Source of the DNA: Xanthomonas translucens pv. translucens DSM 18974
GTDB lineage: Bacteria > Pseudomonadota > Gammaproteobacteria > Xanthomonadales > Xanthomonadaceae
DNA: 6,939 bases
NCBI RefSeq assembly: GCF_000331775.1
Contig: NZ_CAPJ01000364.1
Span: 1 to 6,939, forward strand
Reading direction: 5' to 3'
Part shown: in pieces, positions 1-6,586 of the stretch
Layout of the letters: every line of letters begins with the position of its first letter
Position numbering within the stretch: the first letter of the stretch is position 1
Program-made: the position numbers and the translations under genes
The notes under the pieces: model-generated
What the model was told of the DNA's origin: nothing
Seen by the model: only the letters and a program-made list of their open reading frames with translations
The model's database searches: none

Positions 1-1
1 C

Positions 2-733
2 AGCGCGGCGCCGGCCAGCACGCTGCCGCCGTTGCCGGCCAGCGCCTGGTCGCTGGTGGACGACGACGCGCCGCTGCTCGTGCAGGCGCGCGCGCCGCTG
101 AGCCAGATGCAGATTTCCACCGAAGGCCTGTCGCTGGTCGCGCTGGAGTCCGAGCAGGAGTCCGCCATCGATAACCCCGCCGCCGCCGCCGCTGCAGTCA
201 CGGTGGCGCAGGGCGCCGTGCTGGTCATGGCCGGCATCGGCGGTCCCGATGCCATCCGCCGCTTGCTCGCCGCCTTGCCGGCGGACTTCCCGCAGCCGCT
301 GCTGGTGCAGTTGCGCCTGGACGGCGGCCGCTACGGCAACCTGGTCAAACAGATCGCGCGCGTGTCTGCGCTGCCGGTGCTGCTGGCCGAAGCCGGCCAG
401 ACGGTCGGCGTCGGCAACGTCTACATCCTGCCCGACGACATCGGCGTGCGCAGCGGCGACACCGCCGGCCTGCGTTTCGTCGCCCAGCAGGCCGGCGCCT
501 CGGTGGTCGGCGGCTTGCCGGCCGCGCACAGCGCCGTGCTGCTGCTCAGCGGCAGCGATCCGCACCAGGTCGAGGACGTGCTGGCCCTGGCCGCGCAAGG
601 CGCCTGGGTCGCCGGCCAGACCGGCGACGGCTGCTACGACCCGGCCGCCGCCGCACAGCTGATCGGCCGCGGCCATCCCGGCGGCGACCCCGTGCAGCTG
701 GCGCAGGCCCTGTCCACGCGATGGGGCGGCTGA
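2..733 (+). CDS. CheB-like methylesterase-domain protein of a pilus chemotaxis cluster, 5' partial, probably catalytically dead
   Basis: The frame is open from the left edge to TGA at 731-733, so the true start lies outside the window. A TTG at 32 is possible but has no ribosome binding site and the frame continues upstream. The last 170 or so residues align by eye with the CheB methylesterase domain: AGIGGPDAIR matches GASTGGTEAIR, and VYILPDD matches AYIAPGD. QGAW...AGQ...C near the end matches AGAW...AQ...C. CheB normally demethylates chemoreceptor glutamates with a Ser-His-Asp triad. Here Ser is Gly (233-235), His is Leu (311-313), and the GMGNDG loop is replaced by SGSDPH (about 551-565). 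I infer a non-catalytic, regulatory or scaffold role. No receiver domain is visible in the available part. An Ala-rich linker (about 176-206) precedes the domain. The CheW gene follows 44 bases later, the order seen for chpB-chpC in Pil-Chp clusters. Confidence 0.8.
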   Translation, partial: SAAPASTLPPLPASAWSLVDDDAPLLVQARAPLSQMQISTEGLSLVALESEQESAIDNPAAAAAAVTVAQGAVLVMAGIGGPDAIRRLLAALPADFPQPLLVQLRLDGGRYGNLVKQIARVSALPVLLAEAGQTVGVGNVYILPDDIGVRSGDTAGLRFVAQQAGASVVGGLPAAHSAVLLLSGSDPHQVEDVLALAAQGAWVAGQTGDGCYDPAAAAQLIGRGHPGGDPVQLAQALSTRWGG

Positions 734-777
734 GCCGTCGCCCGCGCGTTTTCTCCGGTTCCAGGACGACGTAATCC

Positions 778-1254
778 ATGAGCAGCTACGCCAGCAACGA
801 CGCAATCCGCGGAGTCCTGATCCAGGCCGGCAGCGAGCGCGCGCTGCTGCCCAACGCCACCGTCGCCGAAGTGATGTCGCGCGTCCCGGTCGAACCGCTG
901 CCCGACGCCCCACACTGGCTACTCGGCCAGATCGCCTGGTACGGCTGGAAAGTGCCGCTGCTCTCGTTCGCCCGCCTCACCGGCCTGGGCAGCGAAACCG
1001 TCGCCTCCAACAACAAGATCGTCGTGCTGAAGGCGCTGGGCGGCAACCCCGACCTGCCCTACTTCGCCTTGATCACCCAATCCTTCCCGCAGTTGATCTC
1101 GGTCCCGCGCGATGGCTTGCTTGCCGACGCCTCCGAAGAAACGTTGCCGGCTGGCGTGCATATGCGCGTATTGCTGGGTGAGCAGAGTGCGTTGCTGCCG
1201 GATATGGAGGCGATCGAGGGGATGATTGGGGAGCGGTTTTTGGCTGTGGGGTGA
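778..1254 (+). CDS. chpC: CheW-domain chemotaxis coupling protein (ChpC-like)
   Basis: This is a complete 158-aa gene. ATG 778 is preceded by AGGACG at 763-768 with a 9-base spacer, and TGA is at 1252-1254. The single domain fits CheW: a beta-rich start (RGVLIQAGSERALLP, residues 11-25), then VAEVM (29-33), the P-x-x-P segment around residues 40-44, GQIAWYGWKVPLLSF (50-64) and a second half with FALITQSFPQLISVP (96-110). CheW proteins link chemoreceptors to a CheA kinase in the cytoplasm. The usual N-x-R-G motif of classical CheW is replaced by AWYGWKVP, as expected for a diverged accessory coupler. The gene follows a CheB-like gene in what is probably the same operon, matching chpB-chpC order of type IV pilus twitching systems. 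The symbol rests on that order and domain, not on a database match. Codon bias weakens in the last 40 codons, toward the accessory block. Confidence 0.85.
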   Translation: MSSYASNDAIRGVLIQAGSERALLPNATVAEVMSRVPVEPLPDAPHWLLGQIAWYGWKVPLLSFARLTGLGSETVASNNKIVVLKALGGNPDLPYFALITQSFPQLISVPRDGLLADASEETLPAGVHMRVLLGEQSALLPDMEAIEGMIGERFLAVG

Positions 1255-1413
1255 GGCGCAACTCCGTATCCGCATGGGTGTGCAACGCTTTGCGCATTGA
1301 GCTGGTGTGGGACTTGTGCCTGAAATAGATGCGTAAAAGTGGTGTGTGGCTTGATTTCATATATGGACATGATGGCAGCTGATTATAAGCTGCTGAGTTC
1401 AAAGGAGGCGGTG
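1255..1413 (+). other. intergenic region, chpC to rhs
   Basis: These 159 bases have no convincing gene. A 6-base inverted repeat (GCGCAA 1256-1261, TTGCGC 1290-1295) lies just after the chpC stop but has a long loop and no T-tract, so it is at best a weak transcription end. Near-consensus promoter pieces exist, such as TTGAGC at 1297-1302 with TGAAAT at 1321-1326 (18-base spacer), but none is strong. The rhs frame is open from 1339, but translation most likely starts at 1414. Confidence 0.4.
1401..1408 (+). promoter_or_regulatory. strong Shine-Dalgarno site fixing the rhs start
   Basis: AAAGGAGG lies 5 bases before ATG 1414. It is an almost perfect anti-16S match and decides for ATG 1414 over the upstream in-frame GTG 1339 and ATGs at 1363, 1369 and 1372. 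Those would put 14-25 extra residues ahead of the signal peptide, and no comparable site precedes them. Confidence 0.8.
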
Positions 1414-1542
1414 ATGCATCTGTTTTTGCGGGGTGGGAACGCAGCTCGAAGGATTTCAGTAGTCCTATATGTAGAGACCGCAAGAATCCTTCTACTTATA
1501 GTTGTTGCGTTATCTCTTCTTTTTTTGGGGCGCGCGCACGCT
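1414..1542 (+). other. signal peptide of the RHS protein
   Basis: Residues 1-43: a long n-region with R6, R12, R13 and R24, a 14-residue hydrophobic core starting at I25, and an AHA cleavage motif at 41-43 before ED. The arginine pair at 12-13 lacks the rest of the Tat consensus and lies far from the core, so Sec export is the better reading. Confidence 0.8.
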
Positions 1543-4500
1543 GAAGATGTCCCGATTTTGGGCTATGGTTGGTCAACTCTTCAGCCCGTCGATTGGGGGA
1601 ATGCCTGTTTTTCCTCGCCCGCAGAAGCATGCCGGTATCAGATGGATCATGGTTACAGTGGTTTGACGTTGACTGGAGTGAGTGCGCCGCAAATTCCCGT
1701 TTCGGCATGGGCTGGTATGGAGTGTCCAACACAAAGCCCAGTCGCCACTGCCAGGAATTCTGCGCTCCAGAGTCAAGGGGGGCGGGCTCTTCTAGAAGTT
1801 GTATGTTATGCGACTGGCGATAGTGGAAATATAACATGGAATCAATATGGCCATGCTGTTTGTCCAGATGGCTACTCGATTGCAGAGAATGCGGTTGGTG
1901 GAATGGTTTGTCGAAAGCCTGGCGAGGATCATATCAGCGATCTTGGACCAGTCTGCTGCTCGGCTTCTCCATCTGTGGGTGATCCAATCAATCCTTCGAT
2001 TGGCAACAGCTATCAGGTCGAAACGGACTACAAGTCCGCCGACGGATTTCTGGATTTTTCCAGGTACTACAATAGCTATGGTGGTTCGCCTTCGGGAGCG
2101 TTTGGAGTCCACTGGCTTCATTCTTTTGAAGGATACATCGAGGTAGCGAATGGGACGAAAGCCGATGATGGCTCGATAGCTCCGACGGATGTTAACTTAG
2201 TCAGCAATACCGGACGGATTGTCAGATTTACTCTGAATGCTGGTGTCTGGCTGTCCAATGTCGAAGCGGGATTGGCCTTGTTCAAGGATAGCGATGGATG
2301 GACGTTAGGCAGGAAGAGTGGTGTGTCTGAAAAGTATGATGTAAATGGTAGGTTAGTTGCTGTCTTCGATCGTGAAGGGAATCGTAAAGAACTGCACTAT
2401 CGAATGGAGGGGCTTCTTGAGCGCGTAGTGGATCAGAAGGGGCGGGAAATAAAATTCACTTATAGAAAAATCGTAAATTCTGATTATTTTATTTCAAGAG
2501 TTGAATTTTCTGATGGGTCGTCAGTTTCTTATGATTATGATAATCATGGGAATTTGATAAAATCCAAGTATTCGGACGGATTTCAGCGACTCTATCATTA
2601 CGGTGAGGATGACCACATTTCTAGTGGTGGGTCTACGTCAAAATGGAAGTTCAGCGCCATGACGGGCATTTCTGAGGCAGATCTCAGTGTGTCGGAAACA
2701 AGGTTGGCGGACTTCCACTACGATGGGCTTGGCAGGGCAACTGCCACATCGTTGTCAGGAGGGGTTGAAGCCTTTTCAATCCAGTACGATGACGATGGTC
2801 TTGGCGCTACCATCACATCACCCCTAATGTCGTCGGCCCGATATGGGTACGTTAAAGTAAAAGCCGGTAGAAAAATTTCCTCTGCGTCTGTCGCAGACAT
2901 TGCCTGTAGCTCATGCTTCGCGAGTGTTGAATACGATCAATATGGGATGATGGGGAAGTCCGTGGATTTCCTAGGAGGGCAAACCTACTACACAAATGAT
3001 GAGAGGGGGCTTGAGACGAGTCGCACCATCGCAGTAAACGACACCAGTGGCCGTAAGAAAAAAATCAAAACAACTTGGCATGCAAGTTTTGCTGTTCCAA
3101 CGCAGCGGCAGGTGTACAACGCTGCGGATGTCTTGGTCGCCCAGTCTTCTTGGGCCTACAACGTCCGCGGCCAAGCGCTAACGGCGTCTCGCACCGATCC
3201 GGTGGCTGGCACGACCCGCACTTCTACCACGACGTACTGTGAGCAGTCCGACATCGACGCCGGAAACTGCCCCTTGTTGGGTTTGGTGACCTCGGTCGAT
3301 GGCCCGCGCAGCGACGTATCGGATCTGCAGCACTACACCTACTACTTCTACGACGACAGCACCTGCGCCAGCGCTCCGACCACCTGCCCCCACCGCAAAG
3401 GCGATCTCTGGAAAGTTACCAGCGCCCTGGGCCAGGTCACCGAGTACCTGTCCTACGACGGCGCCGGCCGCGTACTGTCGGTGAAGGATGCCAACGGCAC
3501 CATCACCGACTACACTTACCACCCGCGCGGCTGGCTCACGGCCAGCAAGGTGCGCGGTGCCGATAGCACCACGGAGAGCGATGATCGCATCACGCTGATC
3601 GACTACTGGCCCACCGGCCTGGTCAAGCAGGTGACCCAGCCGGACGGCGCATTCACCGCCTTCACCTACGATGCAGCGCACCGCCTGACCGACATCGCCG
3701 ACAATGCCGGCAACACCCTGCACTACACGCTGGACAACGCCGGCAACCGGGTCAAGGAAGACACCAAGGACGCATCGGGCTCGCTCAAACGCACGCTGTC
3801 GCGGGTCTACAACCAGCTCGGCCAGCTGTCCACGCAGGCCACCGCCAGCGGCGACCCGACCGACTTCGGTTATGACGCCAACGGCAATACCACCGCCGTC
3901 ACCGACGCACTTGGTCACAAAACCCAGAACGACTACGACCCGCTCAACCGCCTCGCAAGCACGCTGCAGGATGTGGGCGGCATCGCCGCGGACACCAAGT
4001 TCGGCTACGACGCGCTGGACAACCTGACCAAGGTCACCGACCCCAAGGGCCTGGACACCACCTACGCCTACAACGGCCTGGGCGACCTGACCAAGCTCAC
4101 CAGCCCGGATACCGGTGTTACGAACTACACCTACGACAGCGCCGGCAACCGCGCCACGCGGATCGATGCGCGCAACATCAAGACCACCTACAGCTACGAC
4201 GCCCTCAACCGGCTGACCAAGCTGGCCTATCCGACCACCAGCCTCAACGTCAGTTACACCTACGACGTCAGCCAGGCCACGTGCGCCAGCGGCGAAACTT
4301 ACGCCATCGGCCGCCTGGCCCGGATGCAGGACGGCAGCGGCAGCACCGACTACTGCTACGACCGCTTCGGCGACCTGGTGCGCAAGGTCCAGACCACCAA
4401 CGGCAAGGTGTTCGTGCTGCGCTACGCGTATACCAAGGCGGGTCAGTTGAGCCGCCTGACTTACCCCGATGGCGCGACAGTGGACTATGTGCGCAACGCC

Positions 4501-6051
4501 CAAGGCCAGACCACGGAAGTGGGCGTGACGCCGGCCGGCGGCACACGGCAGGTGCTGTTGAACAACGCGACCTACTACCCGTTCGGGCCGGTGGCGAGCT
4601 GGTCCTACGGCAACGGCCGCCCGATGCAGCGCGTGCTGGACCAGGACTACCGCCCACTGGCGATCAACGACACCCGCAGCGACGGCCTGAGCACCGGCTT
4701 CGCGTTCGATCCGGCCGGCAACCTCCGCGCACTGACCGCCGCGGGCAACACCGCGCCGGTGGTCAGCCTGGACTACGACGCCCTGGGCCGATTGACCGCG
4801 TTCAAGGACGGCCCGACCGGCACGGTGATCGACGGCTACAGCTACGACGCCACCGGCAACCGGCTCAGCGCCAAGGTCAACACCGTCACGCAGAGCTATA
4901 CCTACCCGACTACCAGCCATCGCCTGAGCGCGGTGGCCGGCACCGCGCGCACCTACGACGCGATCGGCAACACGCTCTCCATCGGCGGCACCGCGCAGGC
5001 GTTCGCGTACGACGCCACGGGCCGGATGAGCCAGGCCAAGCGCGCCGGTACGGTCGTGATGAAGTATGTTTACAACGGCCGCGGCGAGCAGGTGCGGCGG
5101 GTGGACAAGACCAACACCTACACGCTGTACGACGAGAGCGGGCATTGGTTGGGTAACTACGATGCCAACGGCACCACGCTGCAGCAGGCGATCTGGCTGG
5201 ACGACCTGCCGGTCGGCGTGCTGGCCAATAATAGCCTGCGCTACGTGCAGCCGGACCACCTGGGTAGCCCTCGCGCGGTGATCGACCCGAGCCGCGATGT
5301 GGCGATTTGGAAATGGGATCTGAAGGGCGAAGCCTTCGGCAATACCCCGCCGGACCAGGACCCGGACAAGGACGGCACAGCCTTCGTGTTCGATATGCGC
5401 TTCCCGGGGCAGCGCTACGATGCGGCAACGGGGCTCAACCAGAACTATTTCCGAGATTACGATGCCGGCACCGGGCGGTATGGGCAGAGTGATCCGATTG
5501 GGTTAGGTGGAGGCATTAGTACCTATGGCTATGCCTTTGGTAGTCCGCTTTCGTTCATTGATCCGCTGGGACTAGCGCCTGACCCCGCTTGTGCTGCGGC
5601 TTGGATAGCAACCTGTACAGTTGTCGGCGGAGGAGTTGGATACTGGGGTGGCGGCATTTTGGGTGGTGTTGCTGGCTCTGAGGTTCCTGTAGCAGGAAAT
5701 GCGGCTGGGTTTGTTGTTGGATCTCAGCTTGGTGGGATGGGAGGGGCAGCGGCAGGCGGGGTGATAGGCGGAGCTACTGCAAGTGCTGTTTGTCCGGAAG
5801 AAAAAAATTGTCCGCCTTGTAAGCTGATTGATGGTGCTTCAGTTGTGCCGGGAACCATTGGTTATAGGCATGACTTAGTTCCTCCATCCAAGCCACATAG
5901 TCCGTTCGTAGGTGATCACTACAATTTGTATCGAGCAAATCAGAACCCAAACAACTGTCAATGCTTCTGGCAGTCGATCGGGGCTGCGGATGCAGCAGGT
6001 GGTTTGCCACCCCCGCCAGGCTCTATCCCGATCCAGCCATTTGTCAACTAA
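1414..6051 (+). CDS. large Sec-exported RHS/YD-repeat polymorphic toxin-like protein
   Basis: The product is 1545 aa. Domains in order: a Sec signal peptide (residues 1-43, basic n-region, hydrophobic ILLLIVVALSLLFL, cleavage AHA|ED); a mature N-terminal region with eight cysteines (65, 73, 104, 131, 150, 166, 181, 182), probably disulphide-bonded; DUF6531 beginning GDPINPSIGNSYQVETDY (189-206); YD repeats (about 308-1264); the RHS core with PDHLGSPRAV (from 1280), YDAATGLNQNYFRDYDAGTG, DPIGL and the closing DPLGL (1383-1387); and a 158-residue variable tip. RHS shells enclose a C-terminal toxin and release it by self-cleavage at the DPxGL region; that is family knowledge. No PAAR or VgrG part is visible, so T6SS delivery is not supported. 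Stops are tandem, TAA 6049 and TAG 6052. GC content is lower before about 3120 and after about 5500 than in the core, suggesting mosaic assembly. The role in contact-dependent competition is inferred. Confidence 0.93.
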   Translation: MHLFLRGGNAARRISVVLYVETARILLLIVVALSLLFLGRAHAEDVPILGYGWSTLQPVDWGNACFSSPAEACRYQMDHGYSGLTLTGVSAPQIPVSAWAGMECPTQSPVATARNSALQSQGGRALLEVVCYATGDSGNITWNQYGHAVCPDGYSIAENAVGGMVCRKPGEDHISDLGPVCCSASPSVGDPINPSIGNSYQVETDYKSADGFLDFSRYYNSYGGSPSGAFGVHWLHSFEGYIEVANGTKADDGSIAPTDVNLVSNTGRIVRFTLNAGVWLSNVEAGLALFKDSDGWTLGRKSGVSEKYDVNGRLVAVFDREGNRKELHYRMEGLLERVVDQKGREIKFTYRKIVNSDYFISRVEFSDGSSVSYDYDNHGNLIKSKYSDGFQRLYHYGEDDHISSGGSTSKWKFSAMTGISEADLSVSETRLADFHYDGLGRATATSLSGGVEAFSIQYDDDGLGATITSPLMSSARYGYVKVKAGRKISSASVADIACSSCFASVEYDQYGMMGKSVDFLGGQTYYTNDERGLETSRTIAVNDTSGRKKKIKTTWHASFAVPTQRQVYNAADVLVAQSSWAYNVRGQALTASRTDPVAGTTRTSTTTYCEQSDIDAGNCPLLGLVTSVDGPRSDVSDLQHYTYYFYDDSTCASAPTTCPHRKGDLWKVTSALGQVTEYLSYDGAGRVLSVKDANGTITDYTYHPRGWLTASKVRGADSTTESDDRITLIDYWPTGLVKQVTQPDGAFTAFTYDAAHRLTDIADNAGNTLHYTLDNAGNRVKEDTKDASGSLKRTLSRVYNQLGQLSTQATASGDPTDFGYDANGNTTAVTDALGHKTQNDYDPLNRLASTLQDVGGIAADTKFGYDALDNLTKVTDPKGLDTTYAYNGLGDLTKLTSPDTGVTNYTYDSAGNRATRIDARNIKTTYSYDALNRLTKLAYPTTSLNVSYTYDVSQATCASGETYAIGRLARMQDGSGSTDYCYDRFGDLVRKVQTTNGKVFVLRYAYTKAGQLSRLTYPDGATVDYVRNAQGQTTEVGVTPAGGTRQVLLNNATYYPFGPVASWSYGNGRPMQRVLDQDYRPLAINDTRSDGLSTGFAFDPAGNLRALTAAGNTAPVVSLDYDALGRLTAFKDGPTGTVIDGYSYDATGNRLSAKVNTVTQSYTYPTTSHRLSAVAGTARTYDAIGNTLSIGGTAQAFAYDATGRMSQAKRAGTVVMKYVYNGRGEQVRRVDKTNTYTLYDESGHWLGNYDANGTTLQQAIWLDDLPVGVLANNSLRYVQPDHLGSPRAVIDPSRDVAIWKWDLKGEAFGNTPPDQDPDKDGTAFVFDMRFPGQRYDAATGLNQNYFRDYDAGTGRYGQSDPIGLGGGISTYGYAFGSPLSFIDPLGLAPDPACAAAWIATCTVVGGGVGYWGGGILGGVAGSEVPVAGNAAGFVVGSQLGGMGGAAAGGVIGGATASAVCPEEKNCPPCKLIDGASVVPGTIGYRHDLVPPSKPHSPFVGDHYNLYRANQNPNNCQCFWQSIGAADAAGGLPPPPGSIPIQPFVN
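2335..5205 (+). repeat. YD (RHS) repeat region
   Basis: Degenerate repeats of about 20-25 codons follow the pattern YDxxGRLTxxxxPxGxxxxY. Examples are YDVNGRLVAVFDREGN, YDGAGRVLSVKDANGTITDY, YDANGNTTAVTDALGHKT, YDALNRLTKLAYP and YDATGRMSQAKRAG. They build the beta-strand wall of the RHS cocoon. Repeats upstream of about 3120 are more divergent and AT-richer than those downstream. Confidence 0.9.
5575..6048 (+). other. variable C-terminal tip (candidate toxin domain) of the RHS protein
   Basis: This starts right after DPLGL and covers residues 1388-1545. Residues about 1392-1459 are a glycine/alanine-rich hydrophobic stretch (for example VVGGGVGYWGGGILGGVAG) resembling a glycine-zipper membrane segment. 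Residues 1460-1545 form a Cys- and His-containing module: CPEEKNCPPC (1460-1469), then GTIGYRHD, PPSKPHSPF, GDHYNLYRANQNPNNCQCFW and a proline-rich end LPPPPGSIPIQPF. From memory, similar endings occur in other proteobacterial RHS proteins, but I cannot name the family or assign an activity. Base composition is less GC-rich than the core, as is usual for exchanged tips. It could be a toxin or a targeting module. Confidence 0.7.
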
Positions 6052-6052
6052 T

Positions 6053-6057
6053 AGAGG
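6053..6057 (+). promoter_or_regulatory. ribosome binding site of the immunity candidate
   Basis: AGAGG lies 5 bases before ATG 6063 and overlaps the second rhs stop codon (TAG 6052-6054). It supports the 6063 start over an in-frame upstream ATG at 5961, which would overlap the rhs coding region by about 90 bases. It also suggests translation coupled to rhs. Confidence 0.65.
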
Positions 6058-6062
6058 CGTTC

Positions 6063-6296
6063 ATGAAGTACAGCAATGGTGAAGTTGTTTTGCTTGGTGA
6101 CAAAGTGGGTATCGGTGGAGGGGGGGTAGGCATTGTTGTAGCTGTCATTGACACGGGGGAATATTCCAGTGGATACGCAGCAGATGAATGGAGTTACCTA
6201 TCGGCAGGCGCTTTAGTCGAATCACCTCAGGGCGGGCTTATCCACTACCTTGATGCAGAGCATGACTTTGAATTGCTCGAACGAGCGGAAAATTAA
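6063..6296 (+). CDS. small hypothetical protein, candidate cognate immunity protein
   Basis: The product is 77 aa, from ATG 6063 to TAA 6294-6296, beginning 11 bases after the rhs stop, so almost certainly in the same transcript. It is soluble, acidic and has no signal peptide: MKYSNGEVVLLGDKVGIGGGG, VGIVVAVIDTGEYS, DEWSYLSAGALVES, GGLIHYLDAEHDFELLERAEN. The GD-x-V start and alternating hydrophobic pattern suggest a small beta-barrel-like fold. Known RHS loci place the immunity gene directly after the toxin tip. Position, size and lower GC fit that role, and I recall similar short proteins behind RHS genes with a related tip. I do not recognise a named family. If the toxin acts in the cytoplasm, this protein would bind it there. 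The function is inferred from context only. Confidence 0.75.
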   Translation: MKYSNGEVVLLGDKVGIGGGGVGIVVAVIDTGEYSSGYAADEWSYLSAGALVESPQGGLIHYLDAEHDFELLERAEN

Positions 6297-6298
6297 TT

Positions 6299-6333
6299 GC
6301 CAGGGGAGTTCCCCCGGTTTGCACATGCCTGGC
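6299..6333 (+). terminator. possible stem-loop after the immunity candidate
   Basis: Two overlapping pairings are visible: GCCAGG 6299-6304 with CCTGGC 6328-6333, and GGGG 6303-6306 with CCCC 6311-6314 around AGTT. No T-tract follows, so this is not a canonical Rho-independent terminator. It may only modulate readthrough into the next gene. Confidence 0.3.
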
Positions 6334-6373
6334 GACGTGGCTGGCACGATCCGTACTTAAGGTGTGTACGTGA

Positions 6374-6586
6374 ATGATTAGGGGTGTTTACATTGGGTTG
6401 ATGCTTTCCTTCGCTTTTTGCTTGATGGCGGGTGGAGGGATGCGCTGGATTGCCTATATGAATTTCCCAAAAAGGAAGCCTTTCCGTTCTGCTGTAGATA
6501 AGTGGGGATTTTGGCTGTCCGTATGTGGCGTAGTGGGCGCAACTGTGCTAACAATTATTTACGAGAACTTCGGCGGAACTTCGTAG
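6374..6586 (+). CDS. small two-helix membrane protein of unknown function
   Basis: The product is 70 aa, from ATG 6374 to TAG 6584-6586. AAGGTG at 6359-6364 is a fair ribosome binding site with a 9-base spacer. Two hydrophobic segments are seen, about residues 4-22 (GVYIGLMLSFAFCLMAGGG) and about 44-63 (WGFWLSVCGVVGATVLTIIY). The loop between them is basic (FPKRKPFRS), so by the positive-inside rule the loop faces the cytoplasm and both ends face the periplasm. I do not recognise a family. It lies 77 bases after the immunity candidate with similar lower-GC composition, and so belongs to the accessory block. It could be a second immunity protein, since small membrane proteins often protect against membrane-acting toxins, or an unrelated small inner-membrane protein. 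Real coding is likely but not proven. Confidence 0.6.
   Translation: MIRGVYIGLMLSFAFCLMAGGGMRWIAYMNFPKRKPFRSAVDKWGFWLSVCGVVGATVLTIIYENFGGTS

Noticed and set aside
249..662. Cys/Arg-rich 137-codon frame inside the CheB-like gene
   Set aside because: Out-of-frame reading of GC-rich codons with no domain; the overlapping CheB-like frame aligns with a real family.
1297..1326. Sigma-70-like promoter before rhs (TTGAGC and TGAAAT, 18-base spacer)
   Set aside because: Both hexamers match the consensus poorly and such pairs are common by chance, so I do not list it as a promoter.
1339..1413. Upstream GTG start at 1339 for the RHS gene
   Set aside because: It would put 25 residues before a signal peptide that already has a full n-region. 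The strong AAAGGAGG at 1401-1408 points to ATG 1414.
4281..5156. 291-codon plus-strand frame inside the RHS core
   Set aside because: Arg/Pro/Gly-rich out-of-frame translation with repeated fragments from the YD repeats; no ribosome binding site or domain. It is a shadow of the RHS frame.
3178..5259. 693-codon open frame on the minus strand, opposite the RHS core
   Set aside because: Its product is a low-complexity Val/Gly/Ala/Arg-rich sequence with no recognisable domain. It lies wholly antisense to regular YD repeats, whose GC-rich codons keep the complementary frame free of stops.
5774..6010. 78-codon minus-strand frame opposite the toxin tip
   Set aside because: It has no ribosome binding site or domain and lies fully antisense to the RHS C-terminus.
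5961..6062. Longer 111-aa form of the immunity candidate
   Set aside because: The extra 34 codons overlap the rhs end in another frame and give an unrelated Cys/Arg-rich sequence. ATG 6063 has its own ribosome binding site.
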